Assembly (NCBI GenBank): GCA_001774245.1
Contig: MEZF01000090.1
Coordinates: 1 to 11,895, forward strand
DNA: 11,895 nt
From: Candidatus Bathyarchaeota archaeon RBG_13_52_12
Lineage (GTDB): Archaea > Thermoproteota > Bathyarchaeia > TCS64
Direction of reading: 5' to 3'
This document shows, one piece after another, positions 5,860 through 11,572 of the stretch. Position numbers and translations under genes: made by a program. Positions within the stretch are counted from its first letter, which is position 1. Each line of letters begins with the position of its first letter. The notes beneath the pieces were generated by a model. The model ran no database searches and was not told where the DNA came from. It saw nothing but the letters and a program-made list of their open reading frames with translations.

Positions 5860-7002
5860 TCAAGTAGACGCGTATCCGTCTTTAAGCGTGTAAGAAGGGT
5901 GAGTAATGTCCATTTTTCCGGGTCTGCCTCTATACCTTATCGTGTTAACCCCTAATTCTTTAGCTGTGTCCAATATTTTCTGGTATATTTCATCATCTAA
6001 ATAGATGCCCTCTCTCCTCCTTTTCTCCATCTCCCTCCATTCAGGTTCTCCAGGCATCAATATCTCGGTAAAACCCTCTGCTAACCTGGAAGACTTGATT
6101 TCATCGATAAGGGACTCCATCCCAGCATTGAAAATTTCCAAGGGGGTGAAAGCCTCGATGTCTATTGCGCCTAAAAAGACTCCACATCTTTTAAACGCGT
6201 CAGTAGGCGCAAGTTCTAAGGACGTGCTTCCTTTCTCTTGAGAAAGGACGTGACCAAACAATGGTCCGGCTAAGATATTGATCATCAATGAAAGCGCCAT
6301 ACCCTTATATCCCAACCCGGCTTGCCCAAGCGGTAGTTGAGCCCCTTTACCACTGTTGAATATCTTGGGGTCGTTGTGAGGTTTCCCCTCGTCGTCTATG
6401 TACCACCCCGTAGGAACTTTAATTCCACGAAGAGCTAGGATGGCGGTTCTTCCTCCAGCTATGGGGCCAAGTGACATATCAACAACGATGGGTGAATATC
6501 TCCCAGCAGGAGCCGCGAAAGCTATGGGTGCGATATGGAGCTTTTTATCAATTCCTCCCCAGGGGGCAACATATACTCCGCCAGGTTGACTTGCTATGCC
6601 TATCATATTCTCTTCGAGGGCCATTTCAGCCCATTTGCCGACTCTGCCAATATGGTGAACGTTCCGAATCCCGGAGAACGCGACACCAGCCTTTTTAGCT
6701 TTTTTAATCGTCTGCTTCATTACATCGTATGCGATTGAGTAGCCATAACCCCAGTTACCATCGTAGAAAGCCGTTGCTGATCTCTTCGCAATGAGAGTTG
6801 GTCTGGCTCCAGGTTTCAAAGACCCATTTTGAATTGAATCTACATAACCTGGTATCTGCTGGACACCATGGGAATCGACTCCCTTTACATTAGAAAGGAC
6901 AAGGCAGCTTGAAACCCAGGCTGCTTCTTTAGGTGAAGTCCCTGCAGCTTCAAGGATCTTCTTCCCAAGTTTTATTAAATTCTTATCGTTGACAATCACC
7001 AA
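5860..7002 (-). CDS. Malate/L-lactate dehydrogenase, Ldh2 family
   Basis: 380 residues from TTG at 7002. This NAD(P)-dependent 2-hydroxyacid oxidoreductase family (malate, lactate, ureidoglycolate, 2,3-diketogulonate substrates) is unrelated to classical LDH/MDH. V-D-S-H-G-V (42-47, counted from the TTG) carries the family's catalytic His. Other marks are NGSLKPGARP (59-68), NVHHIGRVG (114-122), VVDMS (173-177), PTGWYIDDEG (197-206) and the G-Y-K-G cofactor turn (231-234). The frame stays open to a GTG at 7083, but the TATA box at 7037-7048 would start the RNA near 7016. The family begins M-V-x-V-N just where TTG-GTG occurs, and GGAG lies 10 bases before it, so the extra 27 residues are probably not made. 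Length is slightly above the usual 330-360 because of a longer C-terminus. Substrate is not determinable. Confidence 0.9.
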   Translation of the reverse strand: MVIVNDKNLIKLGKKILEAAGTSPKEAAWVSSCLVLSNVKGVDSHGVQQIPGYVDSIQNGSLKPGARPTLIAKRSATAFYDGNWGYGYSIAYDVMKQTIKKAKKAGVAFSGIRNVHHIGRVGKWAEMALEENMIGIASQPGGVYVAPWGGIDKKLHIAPIAFAAPAGRYSPIVVDMSLGPIAGGRTAILALRGIKVPTGWYIDDEGKPHNDPKIFNSGKGAQLPLGQAGLGYKGMALSLMINILAGPLFGHVLSQEKGSTSLELAPTDAFKRCGVFLGAIDIEAFTPLEIFNAGMESLIDEIKSSRLAEGFTEILMPGEPEWREMEKRRREGIYLDDEIYQKILDTAKELGVNTIRYRGRPGKMDITHPSYTLKDGYAST

Positions 7003-7036
7003 TTCATTGATCTCCGGTTTCAAATGAAAAAACGGA

Positions 7037-7048
7037 TTATTTAAAAGT
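7037..7048 (-). promoter_or_regulatory. TATA box of the dehydrogenase gene
   Basis: Minus-strand CTTTTAAATAAT. It predicts transcription start near 7016, inside the longest open frame, which is the reason for choosing the TTG at 7002 over the GTG at 7083. Confidence 0.5.
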
Positions 7049-7147
7049 AGAGTGTCCGCACATGCGGGTTTGCGTGGTTTCACCGCCTCGCCTGTACTCA
7101 GCCACGCCTGTTTTTCACGGAGTCACCGCTCATACCTAGGTTCAGGG

Positions 7148-7169
7148 CTAGGAGTAAGGAGGCTCCTAG
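7148..7169. other. 7-bp perfect hairpin upstream of the small membrane gene
   Basis: CTAGGAG at 7148-7154 is the exact complement of CTCCTAG at 7163-7169, with an 8-base loop. A CCTAGG palindrome lies just upstream at about 7136-7141. The surrounding text (GGTTCAGGG, then AAGGAGGCT) weakly resembles a decayed copy of the dispersed repeat, but not well enough to list as one. Confidence 0.4.
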
Positions 7170-7240
7170 ATGAGGGCTGGGAGATCAACATGGTGCTTTA
7201 AGGTGGAGGACTATTTGTATTGAAGGAGGAGGGGCTGATT

Positions 7241-7438
7241 ATGCGAAAAGATAAGCTGTTGAAGCTATTAGCGAGCATCTCCTTTCTTCTATTTGCTCTC
7301 GTCATCTTCTACATTCTGATGGATGAAGCTTTGGAGGGCGTCGGGTTTGATTGGTTGGCGTTCCTTAGCGGGGTAGTTATGCTCGGAGTCTTCCTCTTTA
7401 TCATTCAGGATGCACGAGCGCCCCCTCGCAAATTTTAA
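7241..7438 (+). CDS. Small two-helix membrane protein
   Basis: 65 residues. A basic N-terminus (MRKDK) is followed by two hydrophobic helices: LLASISFLLFALVIFYIL (9-26) and WLAFLSGVVMLGVFLFII (38-55). A short acidic link joins them and a basic tail ends R-A-P-P-R-K-F. I do not recognise the family. The ATG at 7241 is chosen over an upstream TTG at 7220 because GGAGGAGGGG lies 6-7 bases before it. CTTTAAG at about 7197-7203 is a possible TATA box, giving a leader of about 15 bases. A DUF4760-like soluble protein follows on the same strand. In the related gene at 3090-3692 the soluble part is fused to a membrane anchor, so the two products could work together; this is speculation. Confidence 0.6.
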   Translation: MRKDKLLKLLASISFLLFALVIFYILMDEALEGVGFDWLAFLSGVVMLGVFLFIIQDARAPPRKF

Positions 7439-7520
7439 ATAACCATTAAATCCGGATCAAGTCAGGTTTTACTATTAGCTAAAATGTAGTGAAACCGAGG
7501 AAAAAAATGGATGTGAAGGT

Positions 7521-7940
7521 TTGGGCAAATTAACCAAAGATCAGGCCGAAGTAGCTCTCAAATGGTTTGCTACTATGAGAAGCGAACCCGACATACAAAA
7601 AATACAGGAGTGGTGGTACACTGAGTTACCGAAAGTAAAATCCCACGAAGAATTCAATATTAGATACCCAGTAGGGAGTACTGGATGGTATTATTTCCAG
7701 ACAATGTACAGGTATTCTGAGATTATGGGTGAACTGGTCTACCAGGGTTTAGTGCCGGTTGAATTTGTCTTAGACGCTCTGGGTGGCGTAGGTTTTAACG
7801 ATACAGTGAAGATGATTCTTGAAGGTAGAAGAAAAGAAGGCCCGTATAATGCGCTAGTCGCTGAAAACTGGGAATGGCTATACAAACAAATACTCAAATA
7901 CCGTGATGAAGCGATAAAACAGCCACGTCGATACAAATAA
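7521..7940 (+). CDS. DUF4760-like protein without membrane anchor
   Basis: 139 residues from a TTG, mostly helical. It shares its second half with the gene at 3090-3692: an aromatic segment (YYFQTMYRYSEIMGELVYQGLVP), then L-D-A-L-G, then N-W-E-W-L-Y-K-Q-I near the end, matching ELWRDWEYLYGEM in the other gene at the same spacing. The two are therefore diverged relatives, but this one has no transmembrane helix. The frame is open back to 7479 and there is no ATG in it. TTG at 7521 has AGGT directly upstream, and a longer non-ATG start cannot be excluded. TTTTAAATA at about 7433-7441, overlapping the stop of the preceding membrane gene, is a possible promoter. Function unknown. Confidence 0.7.
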   Translation: MGKLTKDQAEVALKWFATMRSEPDIQKIQEWWYTELPKVKSHEEFNIRYPVGSTGWYYFQTMYRYSEIMGELVYQGLVPVEFVLDALGGVGFNDTVKMILEGRRKEGPYNALVAENWEWLYKQILKYRDEAIKQPRRYK

Positions 7941-7973
7941 ACCACATATTTTTTCTCGCGCGCATTAATCATC

Positions 7974-8090
7974 TTGTTTACGGGATCTCTGCTGGCTACT
8001 GCGGGTTTTATCCAGCTTAAGGAGGCAGTTGCTGATCTCCTAAATTCGCGTGAACTTGACCACACTCCTTTGAGCACAGGTGCTGAATAG
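7974..8090 (+). CDS. Possible small membrane ORF or gene remnant
   Basis: The frame is open from the stop of the previous gene (7940) to a TAG at 8088-8090. From TTG at 7974 it encodes about 38 residues beginning FTGSLLATAGFIQLKEAVADLL, a hydrophobic stretch followed by an amphipathic helix and a polar tail ending TGAE. The composition looks protein-like, but there is no ribosome site and no ATG. It is in frame with the gene at 7521-7940, separated only by that gene's TAA and 11 codons. It could be the tail of a decayed membrane-protein gene. Repeat copy E starts on the next base after its stop. Confidence 0.25.
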   Translation: MFTGSLLATAGFIQLKEAVADLLNSRELDHTPLSTGAE

Positions 8091-8124
8091 GGTATCAGGT
8101 GGAACCCAGGATAAGGCTATGGAG
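8091..8124 (+). repeat. Dispersed intergenic repeat, copy E
   Basis: One of the two best copies, with two differences from the consensus (core GGAACCCAGGATAAGGCTAT). It lies between two convergent transcription units, 20 bases past the stop of the leftward TIGR04076 gene. Confidence 0.75.
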
Positions 8125-8144
8125 TCAAGGCCGCTTACTGATCT

Positions 8145-8465
8145 CTATACCCGCTCAAGCTTGAAGATGACAGGCCGCAAACCATCAGGGCAGGACCATA
8201 TTGCCACTCCACGATCCTCGTAAAACTCAAAGTCGCCATTGGATCTAAGTAGCATAACCGCCCAGAAGAGGGAGTCCCAGGCAAATGGGCAGAATCCCTC
8301 AGGCATGCGGGGAGTTTTTTCGGTTCCGATTATGAACTCCTGCCCTTCATTGAATTCATCGCATGGTCCGCTGTACTTAGCCTTGACTGGTGAATCTTTG
8401 AAGACTTCCTCCATTTTGAAGCATCTCAGAACCTTGATTATCACTTTACTCGGCTTATCTACCAA
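8145..8465 (-). CDS. TIGR04076 family protein
   Basis: 106 residues, the usual size of the uncharacterised TIGR04076 family. Its marks are the opening strand KVIIKVLRCF (7-16), the acidic G-Q-E-F turn (41-44), MPEGFCPFAWDSLF (54-67) and the closing CPDGLRPVIFKLER (92-105). Cys15, Cys35, Cys59 and Cys92 could bind a metal or take part in redox chemistry, but no function is known. The start is a TTG at 8465; a GTGAGGATG string lies 9-17 bases upstream, slightly far for a ribosome site, and GTG at codon 8 is an alternative. The gene ends in TAG. Repeat copies lie on both sides (E downstream, F upstream). Confidence 0.85.
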   Translation of the reverse strand: MVDKPSKVIIKVLRCFKMEEVFKDSPVKAKYSGPCDEFNEGQEFIIGTEKTPRMPEGFCPFAWDSLFWAVMLLRSNGDFEFYEDRGVAIWSCPDGLRPVIFKLERV

Positions 8466-8512
8466 ACGTATTCACATCCTCACATCGTTATAGGTGAGCA
8501 GGCATTTATGAC

Positions 8513-8544
8513 TATCAGGTGGAAGTGATGATAAGATTATTGCT
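8513..8544 (+). repeat. Dispersed intergenic repeat, copy F (diverged)
   Basis: TATCAGGTGGAA and GATAAG match the family, but the middle reads GTGATGATAAG and the 3' end has drifted, about 23 of 32 positions matching. GAGCA (8495-8499) upstream pairs with TGCTC (8541-8545) at its end. Confidence 0.45.
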
Positions 8545-8588
8545 CGCATATTAGGTATATCAAAATTATAAAGCAAACAATTACTTAG

Positions 8589-8622
8589 GTTCTCGGATGG
8601 AACTCAGGATGAGGCTATCGCG
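8589..8622 (+). repeat. Dispersed intergenic repeat, copy G
   Basis: Core GGAACTCAGGATGAGGCTAT differs from consensus by one base; about 28 of 34 positions match overall. It shares the A and G substitutions (GGATGG, GATGAGG) with copy C, so C and G may form a subgroup distinct from D and E. Confidence 0.7.
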
Positions 8623-8709
8623 AGGATAATCAATACGTGCAACTTCGCTCAGTTTGACCTAGATAAGGGTTAGGAATAATAATAGTATCACTCCGGTAAA
8701 GCTAAACCC

Positions 8710-8830
8710 TTTTAACCCGCCTCCTACCCCATCCACCAGTCACAAGGGAATCCGCCGCATGCTTTGACTCGAAGCCTCGCAGGGCCCCGACTACGACACG
8801 TCGAATTCCGGTGATGAGGGAGATCAAAAC
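8710..8830 (+). promoter_or_regulatory. Helicase promoter and long 5' leader
   Basis: TTTTAA at 8710-8715 is the best TATA candidate before the helicase, putting transcription start near 8738 and leaving a leader of about 90 bases. This contrasts with the leaderless genes elsewhere in the window. The leader is G+C-rich and has short complementary strings (for example CGAC/GTCG near 8790-8803). GAGGG about 10 bases before the TTG at 8831 may be the ribosome site. Long leaders controlling cold-responsive DEAD-box helicase genes are known, including in an Antarctic methanogen. Confidence 0.35.
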
Positions 8831-10126
8831 TTGCAGATCACATCATTCGAACAGCTCCACCTCACCCCAGAGGTCATGCAGGCCATCGCCGATATGGGCT
8901 GGGAGACCCCGACGCCCATACAGGCGGAGGCCATGGGGCCTCTGCTTGACGGCAGAGATGTCCTGGGGCAGGCGCAGACCGGCACCGGGAAGACCGCAGC
9001 CTTCGGAATCCCAATGATTGAGAGGGTCGACCATCGCCTCAAGACGGTGCAGGGCCTAGTCCTCGCACCCACGAGGGAGCTAGCCGTCCAGATCGCGGAC
9101 CACCTCAACGCACTCGCTTCTCACCGTGGCGTCAAGGCGCTCCCCGTCTACGGCGGGGAGCCCATACAGCGCCAGACCAGGGCGCTTAAACAGGGCGTCC
9201 ACATCGTCGTCGGCACCCCAGGCCGTATTCTCGACCACCTCGGCCAGGGTACCCTGAGCCTCCGCAACGTAACCACCGTTGTCCTCGACGAGGCAGACAG
9301 GATGCTCGACATGGGCTTCGTAGCCGACATCAGGAGGATCCTCGCCGACACCCCCAGGCAGAAGCAGATGGGCCTGTTCAGCGCCACGCTGGACCGCAAC
9401 GTCCTCCAGCTCAGCAAGGAGTTCATGCACCACCCACTGAAACTCATAATAAGCCGCGACGAGATCGCCCTCCCCCAGATAATGCAACGCTACGTAGAGG
9501 TAGAGCCAAGGGACAAGTTCAACGCCCTGACCACAATACTCGACACCCAACGTGTAGAGCGCGCCATAGTCTTTGCCCGAACCCAGCGCGGCGCCCAGCG
9601 CCTCGCTAAGATGCTGCACAGCCGCGGCTACGACGCCAAGCCCCTACACGGCGGTTTAACGCAGCCTCAGCGGGACGCGGTCACCGACTCCTTCCGCGCC
9701 GGTAGACTCCGCATACTCGTCGCCACAGACGTCGCCGCGAGGGGGCTCGACATCCACGAGGTAACCCACATAATAAACCACAACATACCCGAGGACTCAG
9801 GTAACTACTTCCACAGGATAGGCAGAACCGCCAGGATGGACGCTGAGGGCACGGCGATAAGCCTCGTCTCCCCCGACGAGCTAAAGGATCTCAAGCGAAT
9901 AATGGCGATGACCAAGACCAACATCATCCCCCTAGAACTCAGCTACTCCCACGCAGAGGAAGCACCATCCACGCGCTGCGGCAAGTGCGGGAAGGAATTC
10001 AAACCAACATTCACCCCACCACCCAACCAGCCCGTCTACTGCCCCAACTGCTACCGCAACTATCAGAACAAGTACCGAAGCGCCAAATCTCTAACAAGTC
10101 GCGCGCGTGATTTACATAACAGTTAG
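8831..10126 (+). CDS. DEAD-box RNA helicase with C-terminal zinc ribbon
   Basis: 431 residues, an ATP-dependent RNA helicase acting on structured RNA in the cytosol. Motifs in order: Q motif around T-P-I-Q (28-31), Walker A AQTGTGKT (48-55), PTRELA (80-85), GG (108-109), TPGR (129-132), DEAD (153-156), SAT (184-186), FARTQ (248-252), ATDVAARGLD (298-307) and HRIGRTAR (328-335). All catalytic residues are present. After the core, C-G-K-C (383-386) and C-P-N-C (404-407) form a four-cysteine zinc ribbon with K-E-F-K-P-T-F between them; such ribbons occur on several CspA/CshA-like and archaeal helicases. The start is TTG; the next ATG (codon 16) would cut off the start of the Q-motif region. The gene is clearly G+C-richer than its neighbours, which may reflect transfer or strong codon selection. 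Likely roles are ribosome assembly, mRNA turnover or cold response. Confidence 0.97.
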   Translation: MQITSFEQLHLTPEVMQAIADMGWETPTPIQAEAMGPLLDGRDVLGQAQTGTGKTAAFGIPMIERVDHRLKTVQGLVLAPTRELAVQIADHLNALASHRGVKALPVYGGEPIQRQTRALKQGVHIVVGTPGRILDHLGQGTLSLRNVTTVVLDEADRMLDMGFVADIRRILADTPRQKQMGLFSATLDRNVLQLSKEFMHHPLKLIISRDEIALPQIMQRYVEVEPRDKFNALTTILDTQRVERAIVFARTQRGAQRLAKMLHSRGYDAKPLHGGLTQPQRDAVTDSFRAGRLRILVATDVAARGLDIHEVTHIINHNIPEDSGNYFHRIGRTARMDAEGTAISLVSPDELKDLKRIMAMTKTNIIPLELSYSHAEEAPSTRCGKCGKEFKPTFTPPPNQPVYCPNCYRNYQNKYRSAKSLTSRARDLHNS

Positions 10127-10173
10127 ATTGAGGATTCAACTATAACTGCATGCTTTATGGATTCATCTATTTT

Positions 10174-10673
10174 TCAATAAACTAGACAGATCTCGATTGG
10201 TTTTCCGTCTCTGAGAATTCTGAATTTAATCGATGTATCCGGTAGATGATAGTGGCTAATAAAATCCTCGAGATCTTTTCTAGAGTTGATCGTTTTATCG
10301 TCGACCTCGATGATGATGTCTCCCCCAAGCATAACTCTTCTATTGTCTAACTGAGCAGGGATGTCACCTGAGATTAAACCTGCTTTCTCAGCAATTGAGC
10401 CCTTGAATATACTAATAATGAGTATACCGAGTGTCTCCTTTCCCAGTCCCATCACAGCGGCAACTTCGCTATTCATGTCAACTACTTCTATCCCTATAAT
10501 GTCAGATACTAGCTTCAACTTCGGTACCATGGGAATACTTGATTTATCCTCATTTATCGCGCGCGCGACTCTCTTAGTCTCCTCATCAAGCTGTAGGTCC
10601 TATCCCTCAGCGCTTGATTAAGCTTCGGGGTCCTGCAGACCTGGTTGAGTTCTCGAATCAGGGGGAGGATCAT
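10174..10673 (-). pseudogene. PDZ-domain gene with a frameshift
   Basis: The intact 3' part (from ATG at 10530, 118 residues) is a PDZ domain like those at the end of HtrA-type proteins: V-M-G-L, then G-I-L-I-I-S-I-F-K-G-S-I-A-E-K-A-G-L, then G-G-D-I-I-I-E-V-D, and a closing F-R-I-L-R-D-G-K-P. There is no protease domain. Upstream in this frame 19 more codons (DEETKRVARAINEDK...) are open to a TAG. In the other frame an ATG at 10673, about 25-30 bases after a TATA box (10701-10710), encodes MILPLIRELNQVC...ALRDRTYSL and then runs into a stop. Joining the frames at about 10587 by restoring one base gives a continuous 166-residue protein, so one base seems to be missing. I see no slippery site, so programmed frameshifting is unlikely. 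It may be a real mutation or a sequence error. Confidence 0.65.
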
Positions 10674-10700
10674 CGTCAAAGATTTATCGACCGATGAATG

Positions 10701-10710
10701 TATAAAGTAT
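10701..10710 (-). promoter_or_regulatory. TATA box of the PDZ gene
   Basis: ATACTTTATA on the minus strand is centred about 32 bases before the ATG at 10673, implying a very short leader. Its presence supports the upstream ATG as the original start of the frameshifted gene. Confidence 0.45.
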
Positions 10711-10749
10711 TTTCAAATGATTCATCGGGTTGGCACATCATCTTCTAAT

Positions 10750-10826
10750 GGATCACGATCGAAAACCCCCGGATCACCTAAGGACTAGGATGAGCTCAAG
10801 AATATTTTTAGGAGCAGCGGGATCAG
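10750..10826 (-). promoter_or_regulatory. GTGATCC boxes facing the PDZ gene
   Basis: GGATCAC occurs at 10750-10756 and 10771-10777 (21 bases apart), and GGATCAG at 10820-10826. These are minus-strand copies of the GTGATCC motif that forms the array at 10926-11063. They read toward the PDZ gene and lie upstream of its TATA box. Confidence 0.4.
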
Positions 10827-10925
10827 AAATACCCCTGCTATTTAGCGCAAAGTAACCTTCAGCGGTCGTTTTCCTCTATCATTGTAGCTTATATTAGGCT
10901 ATATTTCCTAGTTTCAAAATTGTCC

Positions 10926-11063
10926 GTGATCCCCCTCTGATCCTGCTCTGCTCTCTGATAGATCCCTCGACAGGTACAAGGTGATCCCTTCACAATCGCC
11001 TGAGGTTGTAGTGATCCCTGCATACCACTAAAGTGATCCTGGTCTCGCTTACAAGTGATCCCT
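10926..11063 (+). repeat. Phased array of GTGATCCCT boxes
   Basis: Boxes start at 10926 (GTGATCCCC), 10937 (CTGATCCTG), 10959 (TAGATCCCT), 10981 (GTGATCCCT), 11011 (GTGATCCCT), 11033 (GTGATCCTG) and 11055 (GTGATCCCT). Spacings are 11, 22, 22, 30, 22 and 22 bases. The last four are preceded by A-rich text such as TACAA or CTAAA. The bases between boxes vary, so this is a spaced binding-site array (iteron-like), not a CRISPR or simple tandem repeat. It ends about 45 bases before the TATA-like box of the HIT gene. Regulator binding along one face of the helix, or a replication-initiator array, are the leading guesses. Confidence 0.75.
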
Positions 11064-11135
11064 AGGGTGTTGTGCTCGTAAATAGTCGCTACTCCTAAGG
11101 CAAAACCAAATACTAGTGACATTCATCTCTGAAAC

Positions 11136-11555
11136 ATGGCATGCCTATTCTGCAACATCGTTGAAGGACGCATTAAATCTGAGAGAGTGTATGAAAACGA
11201 TGATGTGCTGGCATTCCTTGATGCTCGACCCGCAGCACCCGGTCACACGCTGCTGATCCCTAAGACCCACGCCGCCAGAATCGAGGACTTATCGTCTGAA
11301 CAGGCAGCGGCCCTCTTCAAGGCATTGCACATGATTGTTGGACCAATTCGGGATGCGGTGTCCTGCGACGCCACAACAATCGGAATAAACAACGGCCCCG
11401 GCAGCGGCCAGGAGATCCCACACGTCCACATCCACATCATACCCCGACGAAGAGGAGACCGCGGAGGCATCATTCAACAGCTGGGACCCGGTGGCGCAGG
11501 AGACCCGGAGAAGATCGCAGAAGCAATCAAGGCTAGTATAAACAAGACTGCCTAG
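11136..11555 (+). CDS. HIT-family nucleotide hydrolase
   Basis: 139 residues, a typical HIT (histidine triad) protein of the Hint type that hydrolyses nucleoside phosphoramidates or dinucleotides. The catalytic triad is HVHIHIIPR (96-104) with His98 as nucleophile. The family N-terminus C-L-F-C-N-I-V-E-G (3-11) has two cysteines that with later histidines often bind zinc. AFLDARPAAPGHTLLIPKTH (26-45) and G-I-N-N-G-P-G-S-G-Q-E-I-P (83-95) are the other standard blocks. It is complete. The ATG at 11136 has an A-rich TATA-like box (AAATACTA, about 11108-11115) about 25 bases upstream, so it is probably leaderless. The phased GTGATCCCT array lies directly upstream and may control it. It converges on the MFS gene with 17 bases between stops. 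Confidence 0.95.
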   Translation: MACLFCNIVEGRIKSERVYENDDVLAFLDARPAAPGHTLLIPKTHAARIEDLSSEQAAALFKALHMIVGPIRDAVSCDATTIGINNGPGSGQEIPHVHIHIIPRRRGDRGGIIQQLGPGGAGDPEKIAEAIKASINKTA

Positions 11556-11572
11556 AGCACTCGTCCCTAAGC

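Larger units (their letters stand above)
8466..8709. other. Gene-free stretch with two repeat copies
   Basis: I see no gene on either strand. The stretch holds repeat copies F and G and A/T-rich text between them. TATAAAG at 8566-8572 reads rightward, and its predicted start point falls at about 8592-8597, inside copy G, so a short non-coding transcript beginning at the repeat is possible. Confidence 0.4.

Noticed and set aside
7125..7180. Eighth copy of the dispersed repeat
   Set aside because: GGTTCAGGG and AAGGAGGCT echo the family, but the core does not align well. The perfect hairpin there accounts for most of the similarity.
7739..8077. 112-residue minus-strand frame
   Set aside because: It is antisense to the end of the DUF4760-like gene at 7521-7940, which has family support. 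Its own translation is unrecognisable.
9080..9619. 179-residue open frame antisense to the helicase
   Set aside because: It lies wholly inside a helicase with all motifs intact. Long antisense frames are expected in G+C-rich genes, and its translation shows no family pattern.
10587..10592. Programmed frameshift in the PDZ gene
   Set aside because: The join has no X-XXY-YYZ slippery string and no clear downstream structure. A lost base is the simpler reading.
10926..11063. CRISPR array
   Set aside because: The repeated unit is only about 9 bases with 13-21 variable bases between, and no cas genes are seen. This fits spaced protein-binding sites, not CRISPR repeats and spacers.
10889..11122. 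77-residue minus-strand frame over the GTGATCCCT array
   Set aside because: Low-complexity translation with no helix or motif pattern. The underlying DNA is better explained by the spaced boxes, whose 22-bp period is not a multiple of three.
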